Shown: piece by piece, positions 17,227-26,579 of the stretch
Position numbering within the stretch: the stretch's first letter is position 1
How the letters are laid out: each line of letters starts with the position of its first letter
Assembly: GCA_016744855.1 (NCBI GenBank)
Contig: JADGDO010000001.1
Span: forward strand, 124,001-188,000
Direction of reading: 5' to 3'
DNA length: 64,000 nucleotides
Source of the DNA: Candidatus Fermentibacteraceae bacterium
Lineage (GTDB): Bacteria; Fermentibacterota; Fermentibacteria; Fermentibacterales; JCC-6
The notes under the pieces: model-generated
What the model was told of the DNA's origin: nothing
Seen by the model: the letters and a program-made list of their open reading frames with translations, nothing else
The model's database searches: none
Made by a program: the position numbers and the translations under genes

Positions 17227-18145
17227 ATCTGTTTGTTCTTCTGTGACAAGAAGCATTTGCCCCATGACTGTCGAAATAGTTCTGGTGGTATTCCTCCGCA
17301 ATCCAGAAACTCTCTTCAGGATTGATCTGGGTAGTAACCTGAAGTCCATTGTTCTCAAGTATGGCAACCAGTTCATTGAGTGTTTCGAGCTGTTCCTGGG
17401 TTGAGTAGAAAACAGCTGATCTGTACTGTGTACCTGTATCAAATCCCTGACGATTACCCTGTGTTGGGTCATGAATCTCGAAAAATGTCATGGCAAGCTC
17501 TCGGTAAGACACCGCAGAATTATCAAAGACAACCTTAACGGTCTCCGTGTGACCTGTTGACCCTGAGCATACCTCTTCGTACTCGGGATTGGAGCGTGTG
17601 CCACCCATGTACCCAGACTCTGCTGAGAGTACTCCAGCTGTGTGATCGTATATGTACTCAATTCCCCAGAAGCATCCACCGGCAAAGTAAGCTGTTTCTA
17701 TTCTATCGCCCGGAATGAAACTCATTGAAATGGAATTTACGCAGTGTCTGGTGTTGGTATCGGTATAACCCTCTCCTGTAAAGACATGTCCGAGATGCCC
17801 ACCGCAGGCATTGCAGAGAATTTCTGTTCTTACACCATCATCATCAGGAATAGATCTAACTGCCCCCTCGATTGCTTGATCGAAAGAAGGCCATCCGCAA
17901 TGAGACTGGAATTTGGTTTCAGATCTGTAAAGAGGTGTGTTGCAACGCTTACATGTGTATAAACCATTTTGGAAATTGTCTACGTGCAAACCGGAATTGG
18001 GCATTTCAGTTCCACCGTGAACAATCACTGCTTCTTCCTCGGCAGTTAGTTCCCTGTATCCCATTGTCTCTTCTCCATTCGCCAATGAACCCGTAAGCAT
18101 TATCAATCCTGCTACCGTAATTAACCCTGTTGCAAATTTCCACAT
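17213..18145 (-). CDS. msrBA: Periplasmic methionine sulfoxide reductase MsrB-MsrA fusion
   Basis: 310 residues from ATG 18145, preceded by a near-perfect GGAGGT. A signal sequence (MWKFATGLITVAGLIMLTGSLA) points to export. The MsrB domain (about 30-145) has zinc cysteines C65, C68, C111 and C114 and catalytic Cys135 in 'RHCVNSISM'. The MsrA domain (about 150-300) has the 'GGCFWGIE' motif with catalytic Cys158 and 'SGYMGG', and 'EEYHQNYF' near the end. Together they reduce R- and S-methionine sulfoxides and so repair oxidised envelope proteins. The B-then-A order and export are seen in other bacteria; the reductant partner is not in the window. Next to an aerotolerance-rich genome region this fits oxidative-stress defence. 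Confidence 0.93.
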   Translation of the reverse strand: MWKFATGLITVAGLIMLTGSLANGEETMGYRELTAEEEAVIVHGGTEMPNSGLHVDNFQNGLYTCKRCNTPLYRSETKFQSHCGWPSFDQAIEGAVRSIPDDDGVRTEILCNACGGHLGHVFTGEGYTDTNTRHCVNSISMSFIPGDRIETAYFAGGCFWGIEYIYDHTAGVLSAESGYMGGTRSNPEYEEVCSGSTGHTETVKVVFDNSAVSYRELAMTFFEIHDPTQGNRQGFDTGTQYRSAVFYSTQEQLETLNELVAILENNGLQVTTQINPEESFWIAEEYHQNYFDSHGANASCHRRTNRFTRE

Positions 18146-18260
18146 TGTATTACCTCCATCATTGAACAATACCCAACTTAGGGCAAAGGTTCCGCATTCC
18201 TGGTGCTGGATTATATTAGCAGTGTATAAAAACTATTTTTGCAGTAGAGAGGGGATAGAT

Positions 18261-19511
18261 TTGTCCGATAACCTTTTCACATTTGAAACTGATTACACTT
18301 GGAGTGATCCTGCTTCAGAAGCATTCAGTCTGTTCAGTAGATGGAGAAGTCAGAACACTTTCGGATTTCTTGATCTTCCCTTGAACCGCCGGCTGCACTC
18401 TGAAACAGTTGAACTGGCGGACAGATACAGGCAGAAATGTGATACCCTTTTTGTTGCGGGTATTGGTGGGTCATCTCTCGGTCTCAGGGCAATCCTTTCT
18501 GCTCTTGATGAAAACTCGGGGGGGAAAGTTGTTGTAGTCGATTCTCCTGATTCCAGGATAATAAATCGAGCTGTTAATTCTTATACCTCTGAAGATCACT
18601 CTGATCCAGTTATCACCATTATCACCAAATCTGGTGGAACTGCAGAAACCCTTTCCATTTTCATGGAGCTCAGGAAAACTTTGGGTGCTGATGTTCCCGT
18701 TGTTGCCATAACAGATCCGGAGAAGGGTGAGTTGAGAAAGCTCGCGGTTTCGAAGGGCTGGGACACTTTACCGGTTCCCTCGAACGTTGGCGGAAGATTC
18801 AGTGTTCTCTCCCCAGTGGGACTTTTCCCGGCAGCTTTTGCTGGAATTGACACAGCTGAACTTCTCTCAGGTGCTGAAGAGGTTCTGGATGACTTTGACT
18901 TGAACGGAAAAGATAGCTTGGCCGGAAGAATAACTGGAGCATTCCTCTCCAGATTCTCTTCGCATCCCGTTCATGTTTTCATGCCCTATTCTGACTTCCT
19001 TTACGACACTGCACTCTGGTTTTCTCAGTTGTGGGCAGAAAGTCTTGGAAAGGGGAGAAGCCTTTCTGGAAACTCCATAAGCATAGGTCAGACCCCCCTC
19101 GCCTGCAGGGGCCCCGCCGATCAGCATTCCCTTGTTCAGCTTTTTATGGAGGGTCCATCAGATAAAACAGTCACTATTATGACCGAAGGTTCTCCTCAGT
19201 GTACTGATTCTAAAAGAGCTGGTGAATTCAGGAGTATTTCCACTATGGGTTATCTTGAGGGTAGAAGCCCTGATGAGTTACGAATGGCCGAAGCCGTGGC
19301 AACAGCGACTTCACTCTCAGAAAGAGGACTTCCTGTTTCCAGAATTCATATCCCCGAGATCTCATCAGGTTATCTGGGGCAGATATTTATGTCTCTCGAA
19401 ATCGCCACAGCTCTTTCAGGGCTTGCACTCGATGTTGACCCTCTGAATCAGCCTGGTGTTGAAATCGGTAAAATCCTGACATACAAAGCTATGGGCAGGG
19501 AGGGATATTGA
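18261..19511 (+). CDS. pgi: Glucose-6-phosphate isomerase
   Basis: About 416 residues with the double SIS fold: 'FVAGIGGSSLGLRAILSAL', 'TIITKSGGTAETL', 'NVGGRFSVLSPVGLFPAAF', and 'GPADQHSLVQLFMEGP' (active-site region with the conserved Gln-His). 'DVDPLNQPGVEIGK' near the end is also typical. It interconverts glucose 6-phosphate and fructose 6-phosphate. The start is taken as TTG 18261, with GAGAGGGG eight bases upstream. An upstream in-frame ATG at 18162 would add residues unlike the family and would enter the msrBA leader. The length is on the short side, as in bacterial and archaeal-type short Pgi. It heads the + strand housekeeping run. Confidence 0.92.
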   Translation: MSDNLFTFETDYTWSDPASEAFSLFSRWRSQNTFGFLDLPLNRRLHSETVELADRYRQKCDTLFVAGIGGSSLGLRAILSALDENSGGKVVVVDSPDSRIINRAVNSYTSEDHSDPVITIITKSGGTAETLSIFMELRKTLGADVPVVAITDPEKGELRKLAVSKGWDTLPVPSNVGGRFSVLSPVGLFPAAFAGIDTAELLSGAEEVLDDFDLNGKDSLAGRITGAFLSRFSSHPVHVFMPYSDFLYDTALWFSQLWAESLGKGRSLSGNSISIGQTPLACRGPADQHSLVQLFMEGPSDKTVTIMTEGSPQCTDSKRAGEFRSISTMGYLEGRSPDELRMAEAVATATSLSERGLPVSRIHIPEISSGYLGQIFMSLEIATALSGLALDVDPLNQPGVEIGKILTYKAMGREGY

Positions 19512-20746
19512 TACTGATACTCGCTGTTGTTGCACTTTTCCCGACAACTCAAACTGAAGACTGGTACTCTCTGCTTCAAAGCAGATATCAGTTGGGATGT
19601 TCAGCAGATTACCTGCTTTCAAGGGAAAATGAAACCGGTGTTCTAGCTGGAGACCTTCCAATGGTTGCAATTGGATCATCGCCTCTATTGCCCTGGCCGG
19701 AGGCACACACTCTTGATCCTTTGAACAGCGGCATTTGGGGAGGTGGAAGATGGAATACAACTGTTGGAGAGAGAACCTTTCAGGATTCCACCAGCAATTC
19801 AAAGATTGGTCTTATACAAAACACGATGGACCATAGCAGATACATTTTTCAACTGGACAGACCCCTCCCATGGAGTATGTCAGGTAATTTCCAGATTCTT
19901 CGCGAAGACACAGTTCGATTGGCTGAAGCGATTCTGAAAAGAGGATCTTTCAACATGCGAACCATGAGCTGGGAAGGTGTTGGTTATGGATGGGGTTCCT
20001 GGGCTGGGTGGAAATCACAGTATGGGTATGCCAGAGCTGGATTTTCCCGACTGACTCCGGGAGACAGACGCCCTGAGCTTCTTGCTGGACTTACTGCTAG
20101 TCTCACGACTATTTCCTTTGAACTGGGGGCAGCAGGTTCATACGTAGACAGTACTTTGCAGGGAAGAGGAGTCGCTGGCATATCATCTGCTCTGGGAAAG
20201 GCACAGGCTTCAGGATACTTTGAATACAATGATCAGGGGGAAAGCGTGTGGGGTGGCATCAAACTCCCAGCAGGGCCGGTTGAGCTCTCAACGGCTCTCT
20301 CAAAGCCTGCTGGTGGTGAATTGTTTCACACTCTTGCAATAAGGCATCCTGACTTCAATATAGTCGCCAGATTCTTTGATGAGACAGCTGTTGCAGCAGA
20401 TGCACAAGCAGAAAGAGGCTTCTTGCGGGGAAAGGGAGCAGTCTGCTGGAATTTCGAAAATGAATCCCTCTCAACAACATCATGGTTACTTCTCGGTGTT
20501 AATTGGTATATGGCACGCATTGAAGCCGGACCACGATTTACCGCGGCTATGGATTCTACCGGAAGCTGGGAGGGAACAGTCGATGCACTCCTGGGTTTTA
20601 CTCTTGCCTCCTTTTCTCTTGAAAGTGCAGTAGAAGACATTACTCATGATGCCAACCGAAACTGGTCATTTGGAATTACCTGGGCCTTTACAGATGAACC
20701 ACCGGTGACCCCAATTGAGGAAACGGAGGGCGAGCGTGGAGAGTAA
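19508..20746 (+). CDS. Putative outer-membrane beta-barrel protein, function unknown
   Basis: 412 residues from TTG 19508, overlapping the pgi stop by 4 bases. The leader (MILILAVVALFPTTQTE) is short and hydrophobic. The body is made of alternating strands with many Gly, Trp and Tyr ('GYGWGSWAGWKSQYGYARAG', 'LATSFSLESAVEDI'-like strands), as in outer-membrane barrels. It ends in an acidic tail after 'WSFGITWAFTDEPP'. I recognise no family. It lies between two cytoplasmic metabolic genes with overlaps on both sides, so it is expressed with them. Confidence 0.5.
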   Translation: MILILAVVALFPTTQTEDWYSLLQSRYQLGCSADYLLSRENETGVLAGDLPMVAIGSSPLLPWPEAHTLDPLNSGIWGGGRWNTTVGERTFQDSTSNSKIGLIQNTMDHSRYIFQLDRPLPWSMSGNFQILREDTVRLAEAILKRGSFNMRTMSWEGVGYGWGSWAGWKSQYGYARAGFSRLTPGDRRPELLAGLTASLTTISFELGAAGSYVDSTLQGRGVAGISSALGKAQASGYFEYNDQGESVWGGIKLPAGPVELSTALSKPAGGELFHTLAIRHPDFNIVARFFDETAVAADAQAERGFLRGKGAVCWNFENESLSTTSWLLLGVNWYMARIEAGPRFTAAMDSTGSWEGTVDALLGFTLASFSLESAVEDITHDANRNWSFGITWAFTDEPPVTPIEETEGERGE

Positions 20747-21329
20747 AATAGCAGTACTTGCCTCAGGAGCAGGATCGAATTTTAAAGCTCTTGCACTTGG
20801 TGATACCGGAGAAGGTAAAGTCGACATTCTTCTCACTGACAATGAAAATGCAGGTGCCTTGAACCTTGCCCGTGAGCTTGGCATCGAGTCACGATATATG
20901 TATCCCGGGAAATTCAGAACAAAATTCGGGATAAAGGAAGAGGAAATATGGGCCCAATATCTTCTGAACAGGGGTGTTGAGCTTGTTTGTCTTGCCGGAC
21001 TTATGAGAATAATTAAGGGCCCTCTTCTTGATGCATTTCAGGGAAGACTTCTGAACATCCACCCTTCTCTTCTTCCATCTTTTCCCGGTCTTGATGCTCA
21101 GGGACAAGCGTTTAACTACGCTGTAAAAGTAGCAGGATGTACTGTACACTATGTAGATAGTGGGACCGATACAGGACCAATTATTCTTCAGGAAGCCGTT
21201 CCTGTTCTCGCTACAGATAACAGAGATTCCCTGGCTGCAAGAATACTGGAAAAGGAACATATAATCTATGCAGAAGCGGTAAAATCCCACTTTCAGGGAA
21301 GAGCAGTATATTCCAAGGTTGTGCGGTAA
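20736..21329 (+). CDS. purN: Phosphoribosylglycinamide formyltransferase
   Basis: About 197 residues. PurN transfers the formyl group from 10-formyl-THF to GAR in purine synthesis. It shows 'VLASGAGSNFKAL' (phosphate loop), the catalytic Asn-His in 'LLNIHPSLLPSFPG', and 'HYVDSGTDTGPIILQE' with the catalytic Asp. The start is GTG 20736 with GGAGGG five bases upstream, overlapping the preceding gene by 11 bases. No other purine gene is nearby. Confidence 0.95.
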   Translation: MESKIAVLASGAGSNFKALALGDTGEGKVDILLTDNENAGALNLARELGIESRYMYPGKFRTKFGIKEEEIWAQYLLNRGVELVCLAGLMRIIKGPLLDAFQGRLLNIHPSLLPSFPGLDAQGQAFNYAVKVAGCTVHYVDSGTDTGPIILQEAVPVLATDNRDSLAARILEKEHIIYAEAVKSHFQGRAVYSKVVR

Positions 21330-21352
21330 CACCGGAGGGGGGTTTTGCTTTT

Positions 21353-22288
21353 ATGAGTTCTATCATTGTTAGTTTTCTTGTTTTTCTTTTGTTCAGCGGA
21401 GCAGATGATCCTGTTCCTCCAGGTCCTGTTTTTGCAATTTCGGTAGATAATGTTCCTATTCAGCCCCATATGATGGCATTTATTGCCTCACCTGGTGAGC
21501 AGCATCGTTTGTCATGCGAAGATTCTCTGAGCTGGTCTATTCCATCTCTGGCTGTCACTGGGTCCGGTAGGGAATTCACATTTGATCTACCAAGATCTCA
21601 TGGTACTTATGAAGTTGTAGCTTCTGATTCTTCATCTGTACAGCATTGGATAATGATAGTCCCTCTTAATAGCAACCAATTCAGAACAGCTACTATAAAT
21701 TCATTTCCAGTAGGGTTTTACGGTGATGGAAATACAAGGGATCATCTTCCCGACAGAGGATTCATTGAACTATGGCCAGACGTTTTTAATGCAAGAATCT
21801 CAACTCATTTGAGCTTTTCAGATTTTCTTGGTCACACAGAAGGCAGTTGGCCGCAGTATATGGTTCTTGATCTCAGGCTTGTGCATAAACTTGAATGTGT
21901 CCTTGAGGAAGTTGCACTTTCCTACCCAGAGGCGCGCGATTTGCATTGCATCAGCGGATTTAGAACACCAGCATACAATGCTGAAATCGGAAATGAGACT
22001 GGTTTCAGTCTTCATCTTTACGGAGCAGCTTCTGATTTCTGGATAGAAGGCTGGCCGGCAAACGATCTAATTGATGATCTTGACAGAAACAAGCGGATTG
22101 ATGTGTTTGACGGTGAGTTCATTGTGGAAGCATCAAGACGACTGGAAGCAACAGGCAGGGTTGCTGTTGGGGGTGGATCAGCCTACCGCTGGATTACCTC
22201 TCACGGTCCCTTTGTGCATCTGGATACGAGGGGCAGCGCTGCTGTATGGCAGACCACGAGAAGTCTGGTTGAGAATCCAGTTATCTAA
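21353..22288 (+). CDS. Peptidase M15-like peptidoglycan D-Ala-D-Ala/endopeptidase
   Basis: 311 residues with a short signal sequence (MSSIIVSFLVFLLFSG). After an N-terminal beta-rich part of about 130 residues, the M15 fold is seen: 'ISGFRTPAYNAEIG', then the metal ligands in 'SLHLYGAASDFW' (S-x-H-x-x-G-x-A-x-D) and the catalytic/metal 'GPFVHLDTRG' (H-x-D). The family cleaves D-amino-acid-containing peptide links in peptidoglycan. The next gene is an L,D-transpeptidase, so the two probably act together on cell-wall cross-links. Confidence 0.8.
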   Translation: MSSIIVSFLVFLLFSGADDPVPPGPVFAISVDNVPIQPHMMAFIASPGEQHRLSCEDSLSWSIPSLAVTGSGREFTFDLPRSHGTYEVVASDSSSVQHWIMIVPLNSNQFRTATINSFPVGFYGDGNTRDHLPDRGFIELWPDVFNARISTHLSFSDFLGHTEGSWPQYMVLDLRLVHKLECVLEEVALSYPEARDLHCISGFRTPAYNAEIGNETGFSLHLYGAASDFWIEGWPANDLIDDLDRNKRIDVFDGEFIVEASRRLEATGRVAVGGGSAYRWITSHGPFVHLDTRGSAAVWQTTRSLVENPVI

Positions 22289-22301
22289 TCGGAGTGTGTA
22301 A

Positions 22302-23084
22302 ATGAAGATACCTATTATTGTTTTAGTTTCATCCCTAATTATTGCTCTTGGAATCAGCTTGACAACCGTTTACCGTATGGATGAAAAGGTTGCTCTGATG
22401 AGAGAAATGGTTGATGAACACAGTGCCAGAACCGATCTGGTTATTGCTCAGCGGGACACGCTTTCACGGATTAACTCTGCCTTCACGGCAAGAATTGATT
22501 CATTACCCGCTCTTAGGCACACAGCAGATTCACTTCAGGTTCGTCTGGATGAGGCAGAGCTTGTTCGTAATTATTTAGGCTACTATTTAATAATAGACAC
22601 TAATCAGAATAGATTCCACCTTCGTCGCGGGGGTCTTCTTGTTAGAAGTGGATACTGTGGAACCGGTAAAGGTTGGACCGAGAATGATAGCGGTCTCGTG
22701 TGGAATTTCAGCACACCAAGAGGTATTCGATATGTGGTTAAAAAGGGGGAGAACCCCTACTGGTATAGACCTGACTGGTATTGGCTCGAACAGGATCTTC
22801 GTCCACCAAGGCCGGGAGAGGACGTTCTTATTCCGGACAGTTTATCATGGGATGAGCAGATTGTTTTTTACAATGATTCTCTTACTTCAACGGAAAGAGT
22901 CTGGGTAAGAGCCGTACCGGGAGCTCTTGGTAACTTCAAAGTTGATCTCGGTGGTGGAATTCTGCTTCACTACGGTGTGGGCAGAGGACGCAATGTCAGT
23001 CACGGTTGTATTCGGTTGGGTAATAGTGATCTTGAAGCTATTTACAGAGCTCTCCCCGTGGGTGCTCCTGTTTTAATTTATTAG
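22302..23084 (+). CDS. L,D-transpeptidase (YkuD family), membrane-anchored
   Basis: 260 residues: an N-terminal membrane anchor (about 1-25), a coiled-coil-like stretch (about 28-90), then the catalytic domain. The active-site signature is 'HGVGRGRNVSHGCIRLGN'-like: in the sequence 'LHYGVGRGRNVSHGCIRLGN' the Cys in SHGC is the nucleophile. The family makes 3-3 cross-links in peptidoglycan or attaches proteins to it. An unusual aromatic insert ('NPYWYRPDWYWLEQ') lies before the core, as in several FCB-group members. It is 13 bases downstream of the M15 peptidase. Confidence 0.9.
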   Translation: MKIPIIVLVSSLIIALGISLTTVYRMDEKVALMREMVDEHSARTDLVIAQRDTLSRINSAFTARIDSLPALRHTADSLQVRLDEAELVRNYLGYYLIIDTNQNRFHLRRGGLLVRSGYCGTGKGWTENDSGLVWNFSTPRGIRYVVKKGENPYWYRPDWYWLEQDLRPPRPGEDVLIPDSLSWDEQIVFYNDSLTSTERVWVRAVPGALGNFKVDLGGGILLHYGVGRGRNVSHGCIRLGNSDLEAIYRALPVGAPVLIY

Positions 23085-23099
23085 AAGAGAGGCTTTCAT

Positions 23100-24380
23100 A
23101 TGTCAGCTATTGTTGGAACAGCATCAAAACGCTCTCGCAGGAGCATCGTATTGATAGCCGCTACACTGGTTGCCGTACTCACTGTAATATTTTTCCTTAA
23201 CGATTCAGAAACAGAAACCCCAATGTTTGGGCAGGAAGCCCCAGTTCAAGCTAACCAGGTTGCTCCTGCTGTTACCCCTGACTCATCGAATCAATCATCT
23301 CTTCCTCCCGACTTGTGGCTTCAGGCTTACGGCTCATCTTCCGGTAATGCAGCATGGGGATCTCCTGTAGTTGCTCCCTTTGATACACTGTGGAATTTCT
23401 CCACTGATAGAGAGTTGTTTTCCCCGCCGGCCTTTGTCGGAGATTTTGTGTTTATAGCAGGCAATGACAAGGTTCTCCGTGCTCTGAACAAAGATTCGGG
23501 TCAGCAGATATGGACAAGAAGTGTTACATGCGGGCTTTCCGGTGGAGTTGCTGCAGACTCTTCTGCTGTTTATTTCAGTGGGCAGGATGGTTATATGTAT
23601 GCCCTGGATTTCGAAACGGGTTCAGAAATATGGAAAACCGGTCTCGGATACCACATTTTTACAGATGCATGTGTTTTCGGTGACAGCCTTGTTCTTGCGG
23701 GAAACTCGATGGGTTCAATCGCTGCTCTTGATAAGAGAACAGGTGTTTTAATCTGGGATGACACAATGGATGGGCTTTTGTTGGGACCTTCTGTTACTGA
23801 CAGCATAGCTGTATTCTCATCTGAAGCTGGGTCAGTAGGGGCCTGGAACATCTCTGGGAACTCACTATGGTCACGAGGTTTTACAACCCAACCCTCTGCG
23901 CCCTCAATAGTATCCAATGTCGTGTTCCTCGGTTTTTCAAGTGGAAAGGTACTTGCCTTATCGCTTTTTACAGGAGAAACGCTCTGGGAAAGTTCTCTGG
24001 ATAATGTGAATGGAAGAACTGTTCTTTCCAGACCAGCCATTACGGATGATTCTCTGCTTGTTGCCGGAACATGTGACGGTAGAGTTTTTTGTCTTGAAAC
24101 AGTAGCTGGAGAGCTACAGTGGGAAACAGAACTCGATAACTGGATTGCTGTTGCTCCCGCAGTTTGCGATACAATCGTTTATGCAAGTTGTGATGACGGC
24201 AGGATCCATACCCTCAGTCTGAATACAGGAATCGCAATTGATACTCTGGAAACAGGATCATATTCCGGAACACCACCTGTACTCTTGGGTGGAGTTCTAT
24301 ATACAGGTAATTCCGATGGTGATTTCACGGCTGTTACCGGCGCATTGCCGGTTAATCCAGAGCCTGCGGAAGAAGAATAG
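23100..24380 (+). CDS. Membrane-anchored PQQ-like beta-propeller protein
   Basis: 426 residues. A cytoplasmic Arg/Lys-rich start and one transmembrane segment (about 17-35) are followed by a Pro/Gln linker. Seven or so PQQ-like repeats follow, each of the form 'A-L-[DN]-x-x-[ST]-G-x-x-x-W' ('ALNKDSGQQIWTRSV', 'ALDFETGSEIWKTGL', 'ALDKRTGVLIWDDTM', 'ALSLFTGETLWESSL'). No dehydrogenase residues are seen, so it resembles BamB-type scaffolding propellers rather than enzymes. BamB itself is a lipoprotein, and this protein has a TM anchor, so the function is left open. It is followed 7 bases later by era. Confidence 0.75.
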   Translation: MSAIVGTASKRSRRSIVLIAATLVAVLTVIFFLNDSETETPMFGQEAPVQANQVAPAVTPDSSNQSSLPPDLWLQAYGSSSGNAAWGSPVVAPFDTLWNFSTDRELFSPPAFVGDFVFIAGNDKVLRALNKDSGQQIWTRSVTCGLSGGVAADSSAVYFSGQDGYMYALDFETGSEIWKTGLGYHIFTDACVFGDSLVLAGNSMGSIAALDKRTGVLIWDDTMDGLLLGPSVTDSIAVFSSEAGSVGAWNISGNSLWSRGFTTQPSAPSIVSNVVFLGFSSGKVLALSLFTGETLWESSLDNVNGRTVLSRPAITDDSLLVAGTCDGRVFCLETVAGELQWETELDNWIAVAPAVCDTIVYASCDDGRIHTLSLNTGIAIDTLETGSYSGTPPVLLGGVLYTGNSDGDFTAVTGALPVNPEPAEEE

Positions 24381-24387
24381 GAGACAA

Positions 24388-25257
24388 ATGCCCAGTGGAA
24401 TGATATCCAGCGGATACGCCCTTGTAGCGGGTTTATCCAATACAGGCAAATCAAGCCTGCTGAATGCCCTGACTGATACCAGAATTTCCCCTGTTGCATT
24501 ACAGCCTGCATCAACAAGAATGCCCATTACAGCGATATGCACACCAGGAAATGCTCAGATTTGTTTCGTGGACACTCCACCACTCGATAGCGGTTATGAC
24601 TGGTCTATTATTGACTGGGTAGATGTTGTCGTTCTGGTGGTTGATATAAAAACTTTTGATGAGGATCTTAAAAAACCTGTAGTAAAACACTTTTTGAGAC
24701 GAACAAACAGAAAACCTGTTGTTCTCGCCATGGGAAGAAGTGATTATGTTAAACCTGAGCACCGTGCAGCCTACGTTGCAAGAGCAAGGCATACTAATCG
24801 ATTCAATGGTATCGTACCTGTAATTCCGATGCTCGACTATGGAATAAAAGATCTGATGAATGCAGTTTTGAAAAACATCCCTATCAGGAACCGTCTCTTC
24901 CCAAGAAGTATCAACACACTGAACTCAAAGCGCTTCCTTATATCAGAGCAGATCCGTACTCAATTGTTCAGTCTGCTTTCACTTGATGTTGCAGGTGAAA
25001 CTGCTGTACAGGTTGAGGAAACCTCTCAAAGAGATGGCAAACTATACGTCAGAGCCAATCTTATTGCATCCAGAACCACTTCCAAGGGAATGCTTATTGG
25101 TCGCAAGGGGCAGACTCTGGAACAGATCAACAAACTTTCATCGAAGGCTATTGGAGAGTTTACCGGGGAGGATTGCCGACTTGACCTCTGGGTAAAAGTT
25201 CGTGAAGCATGGACAGAAAACAAGACAGATCTGCTAGAGTTCGGATATGTCTGCTGA
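24388..25257 (+). CDS. era: Era-like GTPase with degenerate G4 motif
   Basis: About 289 residues from ATG 24388 (AGGAG upstream). Era binds the 3' end of 16S rRNA and aids 30S assembly. G1 is intact ('GLSNTGKSSLL', residues 15-25), and the C-terminal KH domain with 'GMLIGRKGQTLEQIN' is clear. G3 reads DTPP instead of DTPG. G4, normally NKxD and needed for guanine recognition, is GRSD at about residues 116-119. So Asp is kept but Asn and Lys are replaced. It may still bind nucleotide with altered affinity. Gene order era-scpA-scpB, all overlapping, supports the assignment over other TRAFAC GTPases. Confidence 0.85.
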   Translation: MPSGMISSGYALVAGLSNTGKSSLLNALTDTRISPVALQPASTRMPITAICTPGNAQICFVDTPPLDSGYDWSIIDWVDVVVLVVDIKTFDEDLKKPVVKHFLRRTNRKPVVLAMGRSDYVKPEHRAAYVARARHTNRFNGIVPVIPMLDYGIKDLMNAVLKNIPIRNRLFPRSINTLNSKRFLISEQIRTQLFSLLSLDVAGETAVQVEETSQRDGKLYVRANLIASRTTSKGMLIGRKGQTLEQINKLSSKAIGEFTGEDCRLDLWVKVREAWTENKTDLLEFGYVC

Positions 25258-25996
25258 CGGTCGCACAACATGCCGGATTAACATAGAAGATTTTGAAGGT
25301 CCGCTTGATCTTCTTCTCTTTCTTATCAGAAGAGATGAACTTGATGTTACGACAATTAATGTTGCTGAAGTTGCAGATCAGTATCTCGAATACATCAGAG
25401 AGACCGAAGAACTTAATCTCGACATTGCCGGTGAATACCTGGTAATGGCCGCCACCCTTACCAGAATGAAGAGCAGGCTGCTTCTTCCTGTCGAGAGAGC
25501 CCTGATGGAGGACAGCGAGGATCCTATGCAATCTTTGATGAGGCATCTGGTTCTTTACAAAGCTTTTAAAGAGGTCGCACTGGAGCTGAGGGACAGCGAA
25601 TCAGTCTGGCGCGAGGTGTTCACTCCACCAGGAGAACGAGATAGGTATGAGGAAGAAATTGTGGAATTTGACCCCGGTCAGACTTCTCTGATGGATTTGC
25701 TTCTTGCTCTGGAGAATATGACTGAGAAGAACGCTCCACCACCACAGCACCGTGTGCGCAAACCGCTTCTCTCTCTTTCTGAGTGTGTTCATACATTGAA
25801 TACTCTTCTACCCACTGGGAGCACAATGGGTTTCAGTACTGCTGTAGGGGAGCACCCTGATAACGCTGTCGTAGTATCTTTCTTTGTTGCAGTTCTTGAA
25901 TTGGTAAAGCGGGGATGGCTTTCTACAGAGCAAAGCTACCCCTTTTCAGATATCATCATGAAACGAAAAGAGAAAAGGTGGGAAATGAATGCTTGA
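25247..25996 (+). CDS. scpA: Segregation and condensation protein A
   Basis: 249 residues. ScpA is the kleisin that bridges the two SMC heads. It begins with the diagnostic 'INIEDFEGPLDLLLFLIRRD', then 'EYLVMAATLTRMKSRLLLP', and ends with a winged-helix region. The start ATG 25247 overlaps era by 11 bases, and scpB overlaps its 3' end by 8 bases. smc is not in the window. Confidence 0.95.
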   Translation: MSADGRTTCRINIEDFEGPLDLLLFLIRRDELDVTTINVAEVADQYLEYIRETEELNLDIAGEYLVMAATLTRMKSRLLLPVERALMEDSEDPMQSLMRHLVLYKAFKEVALELRDSESVWREVFTPPGERDRYEEEIVEFDPGQTSLMDLLLALENMTEKNAPPPQHRVRKPLLSLSECVHTLNTLLPTGSTMGFSTAVGEHPDNAVVVSFFVAVLELVKRGWLSTEQSYPFSDIIMKRKEKRWEMNA

Positions 25997-26579
25997 TCAG
26001 CTTGCAAGGCAGATAGAAGCCCTTCTTGTTGCCACCGAAACACCGGTAACGATAAGCCGTATCTGTGAGTTAACCGGTTGCGGTACCGAATCTGCAGAAC
26101 AGGCAGTGGAGCGCATAGAAGCCGAGCTTGCGTCAGGTGGACACGCTATTGTAGTAGCAAAACTTGCTGGAGGATACAGGATTGTTACCGATCCTGATCT
26201 TGGCTTTATAGTAGGTCAGTTGTTTGAGGGAAGAAGGCACAGTCGGCTTTCCAGAGCCTCTCTGGAAACTCTTGCAGTAATTGCCTACAGACAACCAGCA
26301 ACTCGTGCGCAGGTCGAAGCTGTTCGTGGAGTGAACAGCGATAGTGCAATGCGCACATTATTGGAAAGAGATTTAATAATAATAACAGGACGACAGGAGA
26401 CCCCGGGAAGACCTCTTCTATACGGGACAACTTCGCGATTCCTGGAGTACTTTGGTCTCAGTAATCTTGAGCATCTGCCCAGGATGGATGAGATGGAGAA
26501 CCTTCTTAAGCTGTCAGTGGATGATATAGAGCGGATGGCTTCTGAGTTATCGGGGGAAGAAAGTGACCAAAGCATCTAA
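25989..26579 (+). CDS. scpB: Segregation and condensation protein B
   Basis: 196 residues with two winged-helix domains. 'QIEALLVATETPVTISRICEL' opens the first. 'SRASLETLAVIAYRQPATRAQ' and 'RDLIIITGRQETPGRPLLYG' are the ScpB hallmarks, ending 'SRFLEYFGLSNLEHLP'. ScpB dimers bind ScpA within the SMC condensin. The start ATG 25989 lies inside scpA. Confidence 0.95.
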   Translation: MLDQLARQIEALLVATETPVTISRICELTGCGTESAEQAVERIEAELASGGHAIVVAKLAGGYRIVTDPDLGFIVGQLFEGRRHSRLSRASLETLAVIAYRQPATRAQVEAVRGVNSDSAMRTLLERDLIIITGRQETPGRPLLYGTTSRFLEYFGLSNLEHLPRMDEMENLLKLSVDDIERMASELSGEESDQSI

